Shown: positions 33,640 through 46,440, counted from the stretch's first letter. The stretch is 64,000 nt of DNA from Callorhinus ursinus (GCF_003265705.1 NW_020313168.1:3515214-3579213); one strand, 5' to 3'. Translations and numbers: made by a program. Notes: generated by a model not told the origin, from the sequence alone.

Positions 33640-33822
33640 TTTGTTTATTTTTTAAAGAGGGAGAAAGGGGGGGCAGAGGGAGAGGGAGAGAGAGAGAATC
33701 CCAAGCAGACTCCACACCCAGCACGAAGCCCAATGCGGGGCCTGATCTCATGACCCTGAGATCATGACCTGAGCCAAAATCATGAGTTGGACGCTTCACT
33801 GACCGAGCCACCCAGACGCCCC
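33640..33822 (-). repeat. Can-SINE, diverged
   Basis: A minus-strand copy with a tttattttttaaagaggg tail, a GA-rich middle, and a gaccgagccacccagacgcc head. Confidence 0.88.
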
Positions 33823-36049
33823 TATCAGGGACATTCTTATTATCAAACGAACAGGTGCACAGGATGAGAACCAAGATCCGTGTCGACACAGGCAGGGACG
33901 TGTCTGGGGCAGGTGACATCGGAGGCCTGGGAAGTCTCTGCTGCACGTGCAGAGGAAGAGCATGGGCAGGCCTGGAGGAAGAAAGCAGCAGAGGGACGGG
34001 GGGCAGGGAGTTGGGGGGTGAGCCAGAGATGGCCGTGAGGGCAGATGCTGGGCAGCCAGTCCCCACCGCCCGCCACGCTCAACGGGAGGAAGGAGACCAG
34101 TCAACCCAGTGGAAGCGGGCGCGGAAGGAGGCAGGTGAGTCCCAGAGACTTAACACAGTGCAGACAACCCTGGACGTCCCTGGTCGGGCCGCAGTTAGCG
34201 GTGGTTTGGCAACAGTAATGTGCTCATCGGCGTCACCTCCCCTGGACTGAGTGTTCAACTGTGAAAGAAAGAATAACATTAAGGAATGTGCACAAAAGGC
34301 TCGAAACACAGTCACAGCTGCTTGGAAGTTAGAGATTTCATCGTACTTTGTAGCTTTCAGGGTGAAAAACAATCCCATGAGAACGTGTGAGTGTCTGGTT
34401 CCCCTTGACGATACATAATGTGGACACGGGCCATGACGGGTGAGATCCATTCCCTACCCGGGACTGTTCCGAAGCCTCACACATATTTGCTCCTCACCCC
34501 CACGACCTCCCTAGGAGGGGCTGCTGTTATTACCCCCCCCCATTTCAAATTGAGGTGTCGAGCGGCCGGCTTGCCAAGGTTGTTGCAAACCCTGGCGATG
34601 GGCTCCATGTCCGGGCTCCTAGCCACTCCGCCATGCTGCCTTCTCGGAGGCACCCTGCATCCCTCTCGGCGAGTTGGGGGAGGCCGTCCCGGGTGGCGGT
34701 GGTAGCCCTGCTCCCACCCAGAGCCCCAGCGGCCCAGGACCTCAGAGTACTGTTCCGTCCCTTCCCCGGGAAGCTCCAGCTCAACCCCTCAGAGGTGGCG
34801 TGTCCGGAACAGCATGGTGCCCAGGCTAGGCTCCCTGTGCCCGGGGGACGAAGCTGAACTAGTTAGAAAGCCTCCTGCCAGTTTTCCCCTGGCAGCCGGA
34901 CACCAAACCATTAGGATGGAAATCCCCCGCCCCCAGGTTCTCTTGACCGAAGAAGGGAGCAGATGGATTCCCAGAACCATAGCACGTAAGTCCCTGTCCT
35001 GTCCGAGGTCGGCCTCTCTCCCCGGCCGCCCCGTCTGCTTGTGCAGGTTCATAGACCCACAAATGAGAGAAGCACGGGCTCCTTGCTCAGAGCTTGCCGG
35101 GCGGGGAGCCGGCCACCGCCGCTGCGTCGGGCACAGGGACGGGAGAGCGGACAGTGGAGTAGGGGGCCGTGGGCGTGGGAAGCTGGTGGTGGGCTTAATC
35201 AGAAGCGGGACATCCTTTGTGGTTGCTTAGGGGGCATATTTGTGTCTCCCTGGTTGGTCCTGGGTTGAAAGCAAGGGCAAGATGGGGGAAGCTGGTGGTC
35301 GAGGACCACGTCCCGGCCGTTTGGCCTGGTCGCTGCAAGGGCTGTGTCAGGGTTCTGCTGCCACGGGTGGCCTGGCTGTGGGCCATGTCGTATGCTCCAC
35401 CTCTCGTGCTCAGCGGGAACGCGGGCTCCCGTGAAATCTGCAGCTCCCTGGCGGGCAGCATGCCCGGGGCCTGAGGGTCCACTGTGCCACTGGAGATGGA
35501 CTCGCAGGCCCGGCTGCTGGGCGACTTTACACCCCGGTGTGGGGACCGAGGGCTGTGTCGTGGTCATTTGCCAGGTGGCTACGGACGAGGCTTGTCCCAG
35601 TCCTCTCTGGGGGGCGGGGCAAGCTGAACCCCCACACTTCTTTGTCCATGTCGCTCAAGAAAGGCTGGGGGTTCAGGGGAAGGGAACCCACATCGTTTGC
35701 TTCATTCTGGTAATCAGGTCAGTCTCTCCTGTGCTGCGCTGTGATTAAAAGTAAGAAATGTCCCGCTGGGGTAGGCGGCTTGCACCTCCAGTGCTGCAAA
35801 TGGATCTCATCTGATGGACAAGCCCCCATACCTTCCATGACCTTAATTTCAAAAGTTTACAAATACGCCCAAGTGTCCTGTGGTGGGTGATTTTATGAGT
35901 CCGCCTGACTGGGCTAAGGGATGCCCAGGCAGCTGGTAAGCTATTTCTGGGCAGGACTGTGAGGGTGTTTCCTGAAGAGATTAGCATCCAGGAGAGCAGG
36001 TGTCCCCACGGCCACCAGCAGGTGGAGAACAAAATGGCGGAGGGAAGGC

Positions 36050-36050
<1 letters not shown>
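33823..36050. other. Intergenic with a MIR relic
   Basis: A MIR-like stretch lies at about 34450-34640. Otherwise there is GC-rich unique sequence without a gene. Confidence 0.45.

Positions 36051-36053
<3 letters not shown>

Positions 36054-36100
<47 letters not shown>
36054..36100. repeat. (CT)n microsatellite
   Basis: About 47 bases of uninterrupted CT repeat. Confidence 0.97.
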
Positions 36101-36102
<2 letters not shown>

Positions 36103-36910
36103 TTGAGCCGGGACCTCCAACTTCTGCCCTCGGACACGGGCGCTCCTGGTTCTCAGGCCTTTGGTTTGGACCGAACCACAGCCCCAGCTGCCCTGGGTGT
36201 CCGGCTGGCTGACGGCAGGCCGTGGGGCTTCTCATCCTCCATCAGCGCGGGAGCCAGCCCCTCGATGGACGTCTCTTTCCAGTGATCTCTGCGCATATCC
36301 TATAGGTTCTGTTTCTCTGGGCAAAGGCGCATCCCTAATTTCTGTCCTGACCTATTCTTGCCTTTATCAAAACCCTTTGTGAACCTTATTTTCAGCCAGT
36401 ACTGCCTTTTGGGGTTAATAGGTCCCCTGGTTCTACCATCTGCTAAGTTAAGGGAGGTTCAGGGTTTTCTTTTCTTTTCTGTCTCCCAGGTTCTCTTCAC
36501 CACAGGGCCGGTGCGAGGCTGGGGCCAGCGGAGCACAATGCTTGGGTGCGAAACGTAGGGGCGGGGGCCAAGGTCAGGATTATAGATTCTTCCTTTTGCC
36601 CTTGATTCCTTCCATAGGACTTGGCACAGCACCGTTACTAATCCTGTCTTCACTTAAAGATTGTCATGAATTGGTTGCATGCACTTTGATTTTCTTTAAA
36701 AATTGCATTAAAGTGATGTTTATCTTGATCACTGAGTTTTGGGGCCTTCCTTACATTTTGCACCCAAGGTGCATGCCTCCCCTCCCTGCATTCCAGCCTG
36801 GTGCCCTGGGCTTGGTGGGAAAGCCCAACACGCTTGAATGGACTTTTACGTCCCCGTCATGGCTTCCGCTTCTCTTTTGATAACTAATCATTCATTCATT
36901 CATTTCACAA
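36101..36910. other. Intergenic, nothing recognised
   Basis: No gene. A TTCATTCATT motif near 36890 begins an old repeat fragment that continues to about 36990. Confidence 0.45.
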
Positions 36911-38060
36911 GTGTTTCCTGAGGCAACTCTGTTCCAAGGATGTGCCAGGTGCCGGGGATTCAGGAGCGAGCAGAACACACGTGGGCTCTGTCCTCGTGAG
37001 CACACAGTGCCTGTGGCAGAGCCTGTTCCTTTGCCAGGCCCCCTACGCTACAGCCCTCCGTCCGGATCCCGGGCTGGCTGGCTTTCCTCTCCGGGTGGAG
37101 GGGTGGAGGAGAAGGGCTCCGGGAGAGGGTCCCTGGGCGGGGGCTGCACACGTGTCATAGGGAGTGAGCCAGCCGCTGCCTTCTGGCCCCCCCGGGACAG
37201 GTGTAGGCTTGGCCCGGGTGGGGCCGGGTCCTCCGTCCAGGTGCCAGGAACCAGCCTGCAGGACGCCGGCATCGAGGGGGTGCAGACAGAAGAACAGACG
37301 GACTCGCTCTTCGGTAAGCACGTTCCAACGGCCCGCAGCACAGGACCGCACAAGAGGCGGGTCCCCCGTGTGCGTGTTGGGCCAACACCCGCGAAGGAGC
37401 GCAGCGAAGGAAAGGGCAGGGGTATAAACTGCCTTCGCTCCGCTCTGCTCCTTACTGGGAATGACTTCCATCTGCTTCGGAGGGAGTCTGAGCTCCCAGA
37501 CGCCCCCTTCTTTTCCTCACGGGGAGTCAGAAATGGGGGTGTCTTTCCGCACGAGCTCCTCACGGTGTTGAAGTCTCCACCTGAGCCGCACCTCTGTGCC
37601 TGCTCCCCTGGGCGCCCCCCTCGCTTTTCGGGGGACTGCACGCGGCCCACGGCGCAGGTGCCTGGGCTGTGCGGGCGGCTTTTCAGGGTTAGAAATGCCT
37701 CATTTGGGGGGATTAAAAGGCCCAAAGGTCTAAACTGCAACTTCGATTTCCCTCCCCCAGAAGCCCTCCCCGGCCTGTCGCCCTTGCCCTTCTCTCTGCA
37801 CCCCTGCTCGCGGCGCTGGCGCAGGGGCTGCCCACCAGCTTCGGGCCTACCAGCTCGCGGTTTGTGTTCGCGTGTCCCGTCCGCCCCCTCGTTCCCTCTA
37901 CGCTTCTCCCGCCTGCTCTTGGAGAAAGTGTCTCTTAGGATCCCATTCTGTCTCCACGGCGGCGTCACCGGCCGCCACGGACCGATCCCTCAGATTTCGT
38001 AGCCCCACGGTGGCCGCGCTTGGAGGTGGGCCTGGGGGCGGCAGGTAGGGGTAGAGCTGG
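36911..38060. other. CpG-rich intergenic block, possible CpG island
   Basis: This roughly 1.1-kb GC- and CpG-rich stretch is free of recognisable SINE/LINE sequence after 36990. Open frames of 363 codons (+, 36911-38002) and 306 codons (-, 37048-37968) overlap. Both products are Arg/Pro/Gly/Ser-rich, as expected from base composition, so neither is called a gene. It could be an island promoter of an unannotated transcript. Confidence 0.35.
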
Positions 38061-40073
38061 TCCCCAGGGTGGGGTCTTGGAAGAGGAGACCCCAGAGCTT
38101 TCCCTGTCTGCCGTGTGAGCGAGCACAGAGTGAGGACTCCTTCACTGTGGGCGCCCGGCCTCTGGAACCACGAGGAATGGGAAGGGTCTGCTAGGGAACC
38201 GTGGCCTGAGCACCTTGTTGAGCAGCCTGAGCTGAGTGCGGCAGGGGCTGTTCCTCGCCGTGGTTTCTAGCGGTCGCTCTCAAGTTCCCCGTAGGTGGGT
38301 TAGAAGGCCCGGGACCTGCGCAGACGCACGCAGGGCCGGCACGGCGTCTCTAATCTACTTGAAAAGGCTCCAGCCGACTTGGGGTTGAAGCTTTAACCCC
38401 AGAAGTCAATGCTGATTTGCTCTTCCACGTGGCAGGTTCGGAGAGAGCCACCTTCTAGACGGGGCCGCCACATGTCCTGCCGTCTGCCGCGCGGTCCACA
38501 GCCGGCACTTGGCCAGTCCCTGTCTGCAAGGGTGCCGAGAACAGTTGTTATTTTTTTTTAAATTATTGTAGCTGGAAACCGAAGCAGCACGAAGATACGT
38601 GTGTTGCTGTGGTTTAGAGACGTCCCACCCTTGCGTGGATTGTGTGGAAGAATCTACCTGTGGCTCCTCTTGCAAGGAGGTTGGGGGCCGCCCAGTTCAC
38701 GGGGTCCAGCTGGTGTGGGGGGGTCACGGAGGCTTCTGAGTCAGTGGCAACTCTGCCCCCGGGGCCAGGGGACGCCTTGAAGGAAACAGAGGAAGCTGGT
38801 TACTACCTTCCCTTTCCCTTTCTCTAGGCCGGGGGTCAGCAACACGGCTTCCAAATCCGCCTGTTTACGCAAGTGAAGTTCGAGGGCCCACGGCCACGCC
38901 CCTGCCCACGTGGTCTGTGGCTGCTTCAGAACTCCGGGGGCGGAGGTGAGCAGGCGTCACCGACCCCAGCTAGCCCTCAGACTGTTGACCGTCTGGTCCT
39001 GCAGACAAGGTTGCCAACCGCTTGGGCCCCGTGCCCTCTGAATCCCAATGAGATGGGCGAGGCCGGTGCACATGGGTTCGCATCTCAGAGAACTCGGCCT
39101 TCACGGACTCCCGACTGGACCACAGGGAGCTCCCGGCATGGCCCAGTGATCGTGTTCTCCCCTCTCAGGAAACCATTTCACCGGGAGGCCCGAGAGTCAC
39201 AGGCCGCGCCCTCGATAACGGGAAAGTCATCTTCTTCCCTGTCTGGGCAGAAGGACCAGGACAGAGACCCACCGGAGGGCCTGGGCCCCGGACAGAGGCT
39301 CGTGGGGCTGCAGGAGGGACGAGGGGCTGCAGGAGGGATGTGGGGAAGAGAGAGAAGCTCTGTCGGCACTCAGCATCTCAGGGAGCTGGACTAAGCACAG
39401 AAGCTCAGGTTCATTACCCTGGGACCCCAACGTCAGCCGAGGGCTGGGACGTACCGAGGCCTTCACCACTCGGTGGTGACAAGGGGCCACACGTGCCCAG
39501 GGGCCATCTGTACCCGGGCCCGCAGACACCTGCTTCACAGGGTGGTGGGATGCAGTGGAGGCCAGGCAGAGCATCGCCGGTCAGCCCGCCCAGCGGTGGG
39601 GGTCCGGGCCGTTCCCCTGCAGATACTCTTTCCCAGAGAAGACGGAGCTGGCTGCGCTGGGGGATCCACGTCTTGCCCTCAGAGCCTCGGCCTTCCCCAC
39701 GCGAGCCGGACCGTCCACTTGGGGAGGAGGCAGGGAATCCACTCACTCCCAGAGGCTCCGAGCCCCCAGGAGCCGAGCAAGCCACCGTGGACCCTAGCTG
39801 GGGAAATGGTGCTGCGATGAGGAGCCGGGTGGGAGCCGGGGTTTGTCTTGAATTTTGCTGGATGGAAGTGTCCTTTCCAATGCAGACCTTTCATTTTACA
39901 GTGAGCTCTCTGAGTACAGAGTTGTTTATAATCACAGCAGAGGAATAAACAGAAGTCCCTTTTCCATCCCCAAGTGACTGAGGACCCTGAATGGAGCCGG
40001 GCGGGAGAGGGGAGAGTTGCGAGGGGGCTGGCCTTCAGCATCCCGAAGCGAGGAGTCAGCGAGGGCCTGGAGG
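38061..40073. other. Intergenic, nothing recognised
   Basis: GC-rich sequence without repeats or convincing coding potential. Two imperfect gcaggagggac units lie near 39310-39340. Confidence 0.45.
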
Positions 40074-40322
40074 TGGGCGGGTGAGCAGGTAGCAGGTGAG
40101 CGGGTGAGCTGGTGACCGGGTGAGCAGGTAGTGGGTGAATGGGTGAGCAGGTGAGTGGGTGGGTAGGTGAGCGGGTGAGCGGGTGGGTAGGTGAGCGGGT
40201 GAGCTGGTGAGTGGGTGGGTAGGTGACCGGGTGAGCTGGTGACCGGGTGAGTGGTTGAGCAGGTGGGAAGGTGACTGGGTGAGCAGGTGGGCAGGTGGGC
40301 GGGTGAGCAGGTGAGCAAGTGA
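40074..40322. repeat. Minisatellite of GGTGAGC-type short units
   Basis: About 250 bases are built from 8-12-base variants of gggtgagc / ggtgggta / ggtgaccg. The strand is strongly purine/G-biased. The units are degenerate, so the array is older than the 35-bp VNTR at 9106. Confidence 0.93.
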
Positions 40323-40689
40323 ACGCAGGGCAGTGCAGGGGGGAGGCCGGGATTAGGGAGGAATAAGTGTTTTACTCTCTGAGGACAGGGGCGCTTCGGC
40401 TGGGAGCCTTGTTGGTGACTTGGTGGTGTCAGAATCCCATCTGTACAGACTGGTACAAAGGGAGAGATCCACCCCAGCGACTGTCACCTGAGGCGGGGAG
40501 GGGGCAGCCTGGGACCCTCCTGAGCCGATGGAGCAGACAAAGCAAGGGGAGGGGGAGGGAGGTCTCCGTGCTCCCTGCTCCGTGCTGAGAGCAGGGGTCC
40601 TCGGGGGAGACGCCTCGTCTGGGTCACTGTTGACCCCACTGTGGGCAGGTCCCTGTTTGATGCGGTGTTCTTCACATCCTTGCCAAAGA

Positions 40690-41000
40690 GCTGGCTTTTT
40701 TCTTTTTCTTTTTTTTATTGTGATATACACGGAACAAAATTTACCCTCTTAACCGTTTTAAAGTGAACCATTCAGTAGCATTTGGGGCATTCACAGTGCT
40801 ATGCAGGCACCACCCCATTGAGTTCCAGAACTTTCCATCAGCCCACAAGGACACGTCCGCTAGCCATCCCTTCCCCTCCCTCCTCCTCCTCCCCCTGCCC
40901 CTGGCAACCGCCAGTCAGCCCTCTGTCTCTATGGTTTTGCCTATTCCGGACATTTCACATAAATGGACTCCTACAGTACGTGGCTGTGGCTTTTTAAAAA
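40690..41000 (-). repeat. L1 3'-end fragment
   Basis: The + strand begins with a T-run (antisense poly(A)) and attgtgatatacacggaac, then ttttaaagtgaaccattcag, through acatttcacataaatggact. This is an antisense L1 3' terminus. Confidence 0.75.
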
Positions 41001-41007
41001 TATCTCA

Positions 41008-42030
41008 TTTTAAGATTTCTCTTCCCAATTAAAAACTGGGCAAAGGATCTAAACAGACACCTCATCCAAGAAGATACACAGATGATTAAAAAGCCTATGA
41101 AAAGGGTCTCCATGTCCTCCGAGTCTCTGACGAGAGAGTTGCAAATTACCACAAGGAGGTACGACTGCACGCCTAGCAGAGGGGCTAAGATCCCGAACAC
41201 CGACCACACCCACCGCCGGCTCGGATGTGGGGAAGCTCACTCACCGCCGTGGGAACACAGAGTGGCGCAGCGGCCTTGCAAGACAGTGGGGCGGTTTCTT
41301 ACAAAACCAAACGCGCTCCCACAGTACGATCCAGCAGTCACACTCCTTGGTGTCCACCCAAAGGAGCTTAAGAGTTACTTCCACACAAAAATCTGCACAC
41401 GGATGTTTATAGTAGACTTATTCATAATCACTAAAACTTGGAAGCAACCAAGATGCCTTTCAGGAGGTGATGGATAAATCAACTGGTCCATCCAGGCAGC
41501 GGAATATTGTTCAGTGGTTAAGAGACAGAGAGCACTAGCCAGTCACTAAAAGACATGAAAAATCTTAAATGTATGTCACTCAGTGAAAAAAAGCCCATCT
41601 GAAAAGGCTGCAGTGTGAGTCCAACCACGGCATTCTGGAAAAAGCAGAGCTACGGGAGGGCTGGGGTTGGGGAGGGGGAGCGGGGAGCATAGAGGATGTT
41701 CAGGGCAGTGAGACCCTCCGTGTGAGGCTACAGTGGCGGATACATGTCATCACCTCACATTCATCCAAACCCAGGGAGGGTGCAACACCAAGTGATAACT
41801 GTGGACTTCAGGTACAGAATAAATAATGTATCGGTGTTGGCTCATCAGTTGTAACACGCATCCCACAGGAATGCAAGGTGTCACTAAGCGGGAACTGGGG
41901 GTGCAGAGGAGTGGGAGGGAGGGGGGGCTGGGGAGACTTCCTTTCCACCAGATCCGCAGGTGGTCTGGTCAGAGGACCACCCAAGAATATAAAATAAATG
42001 GTCCCTTGCAAATTTAAGTTGCAATTAAAA
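41008..42030 (+). repeat. L1 3' fragment, opposite orientation
   Basis: It contains aactgggcaaaggatctaaa, aaagatgcc..-type text, atgtttatagtagacttatt and acttggaagcaaccaagatg. It continues into a 3' UTR-like region ending near 42030. Its 5' side abuts the minus-strand L1, and both cover the same consensus region, so they are two separate insertions. Confidence 0.7.
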
Positions 42031-42039
42031 TGGTCCCTT

Positions 42040-42200
42040 GAGGGGTAAACCAGCAGCATTTGATGAATTGGAAAATCAGATTCTAAACCTGGCTCCACTC
42101 ATTACAAAATGGGTGATCCTGAGAAAGTCCCCCACCTCTCCCAGAACCACAGTGAATTCTTCTCCATTCCTGGAAGGTTCCGGAGAAACAGCCAGCCCTG
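42040..42200 (+). repeat. MIR relic
   Basis: It has gattctaaacctggctccac and aatgggtgatcctgagaaag, the MIR-type core. Confidence 0.5.
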
Positions 42201-42359
42201 TCACTTCTACTGCAGTCGGTGGGGCACTGGCAACAGCATGAGGGTCACTAACAAGCCCGCAGTGTCGCCGACTCTGCAGGGTCTAGTTCCAGAAGTCCCA
42301 GGTCCCGGGAAATCCTTGGCCCCAGGCGCACTGGGACAGTCGGTGTTTGTGTGCTCGTG

Positions 42360-42960
42360 ATGTAGGAAAGAAGTGAGGGTTCGAAGCCGTTGGCCGAGAA
42401 AGAATTCTTGAGCTGTCTTCAGTGCAAAAAGGTGGTTTTATTAAAGCTCGGGGACAGGTCCCGTGGGCAGAAAGAGCGGCACCGGGGTCGCCAGTGGTGG
42501 CCCATTATATACTTTCAAGTTGGGAGGGGGTTAGGGAGAGCGAAAGTCCCTAAGGCATTTTGGAAGCAAGGTTTGGAGGACCTTGAGGGGCTAGCTCTTG
42601 TTGGGAAAAGGTCATTTACTACCGTCTAATAAAACCTGAGTCATGAGACCCTTCAGATGTCTATCCGTGGGCCACATGCCTGGGGGATGATCGCCAACGT
42701 GTATCTTGGGGGGTAGAGATGAAGGAAGTTTCCAAAGGAATTTTTAGATGTTAGAGTAGACTTACAGGATCCTGGGGGGTCAGGCTAGGATTGCCTTTGC
42801 CCTTAGCAAAGTGTCAACATCCAAGCAGTTGTGTCCCTAAAGGAAGGTCACACTGCCTTTTCCAAGGACTTGTCAATGGGCCATAAGTAGTAAGGAAATT
42901 TAATAATTTTTCTTCTGCCTTTGTTTGCCACATCACTAGGGATGGAGTTTTTTTGGAATA
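42360..42960 (-). repeat. Endogenous-retrovirus-type LTR-like element, copy A
   Basis: On the minus strand an AATAAA lies about 15 bases before a repeat-like segment ending gcactgaagacagctcaaga. This is a typical LTR R/U5 layout. It is co-linear with copy B (42964-43375). There is no internal gag/pol/env sequence nearby. Confidence 0.5.
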
Positions 42961-42963
42961 GTG

Positions 42964-43375
42964 TTGTTGGGGATCCGGAACCCATGAAGGAATTCTTGAG
43001 ACGTCCTTGGTGCAAAAAGGTGACTTCATTAAAGCAGGGGGACAGGTCCCCTGGGCAGAAATAGCTGCCCATCCTGGGATTGTGAGAAGCAAGGATTACA
43101 CACTTTGGGGTTGGGGGGAAATCAAGACAAAGGGAAGTTCCAAAAGGACTTTGATCTGCTAAAGAAGACTCACAGGATCCTGGGGGCCTGGCTGTGGTCT
43201 AGCTGAGGATGTTTTTCCCTCTCGTGAGGCATTAACATTAAAACAGTTGGGGTTTTCCTGGAGGAACATTATACTCTGCCCGCCTCAAGTATTTGTTGAT
43301 GGGCTGCAGGTTATAAGGACATTTAATTTTATCTACATTTCCTTCTGCCTTTGTTTCCCCCACCACTAGCAAAGA
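42964..43375 (-). repeat. Endogenous-retrovirus-type LTR-like element, copy B
   Basis: It matches copy A in order: aaggaattcttgagacgtcc, ggtgcaaaaaggtgacttca, gggggacaggtcccctgggc, and a common end near tctgcctttgtttccccca. The copies are directly adjacent in the same orientation. Confidence 0.5.
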
Positions 43376-46300
43376 AGACAGAAAAGACAAGGGACCGCTG
43401 AGATTCATAGTTCCCTATTTGTTGAGCAGCCTTCGGGGACAGAGGCCAGGCTGAGGGAGCCTGCTGTGGGGGATAAATCCCCCCAGCTGCCCGGGGATGA
43501 TTGATGAGGGGAGTCCAGAAAGCTGTCCTGCGGGCGCGCAGGCTCCTCCCCAAAGCTCCCCCATCCGCCCGAACCATCTTCCCAGGGAGTCATGGGGAGG
43601 TAGAGACCAGCCCCGTCACTGGAACAAATGTCCTTGGGGTAGAGTTGGAGACAGACAGGCGTGAGTCAAACCACAGGCAGGAAATTTCATTTCCAGACCT
43701 CCTTCAAACTCCGCTTTCCTGACTCATTACATTCAAAACACATTGAATTTTGCAAACAAAGCCGAGAAGCCTTTCCAGCAGGGGCCCAGCCGCCAGGGCT
43801 GTGTGTGTCTCCCTCCCCTGAAATTCAGAGTTGAACTTGAGCTCTCCGGCAAAGCAGGACGGATCAGGAGGCTGATGGAGTTTTCAGGGGGAAAAGCCCA
43901 GAGTCTTACAGCCTCGTGCCGTTGCTCTGACCCTCGGGGGCGACTCAGAGCACTTGATTTTCACCTTGGAGATCTTCGTTTTCCAGGTTGAGATATTATA
44001 AACCAAGTCATCGAAGAGGAGATTATTCACTAACGCAGTTCAACGTTTAAAAAAAACTAGTCCAGAGAAAAGGGGTCTTTGTCCTTTTAAGAAAGCAGTA
44101 TTTGATATTTCCAAGTTTCTGGCGGATGCTGAGCTGGGGCGACCGTGGGCCTCCGGAAGGCCAGCCAGTTCTCGAAATCCCCCCGCCTCCCGAGTCCAGG
44201 GCGTGCCAGCGCGACGCAACGGATGAGCAGCCAGCACGGAAGGAACAGTCAGAAGCTGGGCAGAGACCTCGGGCCTGGCACCGGCCCCTCCTGGAAGAAC
44301 TGCAGGGGACCTCCAAGGTCTGTCCCGTTAGGGAGACAGACAGGCAGCGATGAACCAGCTGCGAGGGCTTTGGGGTGAACGTGGCTGCAGATGGGGGAGG
44401 GCAGCGAGACTCACCTCTCAGGGGCGCTGAAGCCTCCTGGGGCAGGGATTCCCCGCTCAGACCCATGGGGCAGCTTTTAAAACCTGGACATTTGGTCTTG
44501 ACCCTGGGGCAGCAGGGCCAGGCACCATTAGTTCCAGAAGCTTCCCACGTGATTCCACGGTGCGGTCACTGGAAAACCACCACATGAGGTGACACCTGGC
44601 CCTCAAGGAACCCACCAGCAGGGCTCGTCGAAGGGAAGGCGGGCTCTGGGGAGGGCTTCTCCCCAAGCGTGAGTGACCAGAAAGAAAAGAAGACCAGGAG
44701 AGCTACTTCAAATGACGGGACTCAAAGCAGAGGCAAAATATTACTGTAAACCAGACGCATGAGCGTCTCCTGGGGGCTCGTTACAATAAGGACTGCTGGG
44801 CCCGGCCCCAGATCCCCGCTCCGGCCTCTCTGGGGCGGGGCTGAGAACCTGCACCCCTAACTTGCTCCCAGGAGCCCCTGTGGCTCCAGGGACCTGACTC
44901 AGAGACCCGAGAACCACCGCCCTAAATGGAGATCAAGCTTGCAGGCTCTCAGCTGGGCTGAGCCCAGGGCCCGCACGTGAAAGAGCTGGATTGGCATCAT
45001 CCACAGCCAGTTCCGATGAACACAGGGGTGCTGGCAGGGGGACAGGGCATGGGTCCCAGTGTGGACTCGAAGGCGTGCCTGACACTGAGATGGGATGCAG
45101 AGGCTCCGGCTGTAAGACTTCCACCTTGAATAAGCACATTGCCCGCCGTGCGACACAGCCACCAGCAAAACCACCAGATGGGGTACTAGGCCCCCCGTCC
45201 ATGGAGTTCCCCTTTCAGACGACACAGGGCGACCTCACTAACGAGCTGCCTGAGTGACCTGGCCTCTGCTCTCCTGAACCCTGATTCCACTCGTAGGCTT
45301 CAAGTTAACCAATAGTGAACAACCCCACAAAACCCCAGACACCCCACCTTTGGACCCTAGTAAAGGGAGAGTCCATCCCCTGTGACCTTGCCGCGTGGCC
45401 CTGGGCATGCTGCGTTCTCTCTTGGACTCGTGAGTGATAAACCTTGTCCCTCAAAGTGCCCTGATGGGGTCCAGCCAGAGCCACGGGCAGGGGCGCGGGG
45501 CGTGGAGAGCCCTCTGTCTGCAGCCCCGAGGATCGACCCCTTCTGTCCCCTCAAGCTCAGAACCCCTCACTAGGCTGAAGCCAAAAGATTCTCTTCTTGA
45601 CCAAACTGAGGACAGGTCCCACTGAGCGGTCCCCCGCTCTACTTACTCCCTACCGTAAGTAGAGGCTGAGCTTTCAGGGCAATGGTCTTTGATGGTCAGG
45701 GCGAAGGAAGCGAGGGAATGGCGTGTCGAGCTGGTGGCCCTGGCGGGGAGGGTTGCAGTCGGCCTCCCATTGCTCTGCTCCAAGGGCACTAGCCAGTCCG
45801 GAAGCTTCACACGGCGCCCTGGCCATTTCCAAAGGGCCCGCTGTTCCTGCTGCAACGTGGACAGTGTGTCCATATTGAAAGCTGGTTGAGCCACCTAGAA
45901 AATGGGTCGTCCTGTGTCTTCTCTGCTCAGGCAGGACCTCAGGTGTGACCCGCCAGGAAGCTCCAGGTCGCCCATGAGTCCCTCCTTCACGGCAGGCACA
46001 GCACCCACCCTGGAGCCCTAGGGCAGTGGTTTGAGGGCGCGGGGGCAGCTCCCTGAGCCCCCTGTACATGCACAATTTCAGCAGGAGACATTCGATCCTT
46101 TGTGTCTCGGGGACACACAGACCCTGGGGAAGCACAATCGTAGCGGAAGCTGGACCATCTAGACCTGGATCTAGCATTTCAAACAAGGGATGGGGCTTCA
46201 AGGAAAGAAGGGCGCCACCAACCCAACACTGGGCTGGATGAGGTTAAACAGACCTCCTTTCTGCAGGACTTCTCAGAGCCTTTGTTCCCTCAGTAATATT

Positions 46301-46440
46301 TGCAGAAGGCCTGCGACGGCCCAGAGACTGTGCCACGTGCTGCAGGGGCAGTGCCCATCCAGAGGGCTGGGCGCTGGGAACTTTCTGTCTCCATGACTTC
46401 GAAGGCTCTGGGCCCTGCACACGAGTTCCTTCCCTGACGA
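43376..46440. other. Intergenic, nothing recognised
   Basis: About 3 kb of unique-looking sequence with no confident repeat or coding exon. Confidence 0.45.

Noticed and set aside
36911..38002. 363-codon plus-strand open frame as a gene
   Set aside because: The opposite strand is equally open and both products are low-complexity, so no gene is called. Kept only as a CpG-block finding.
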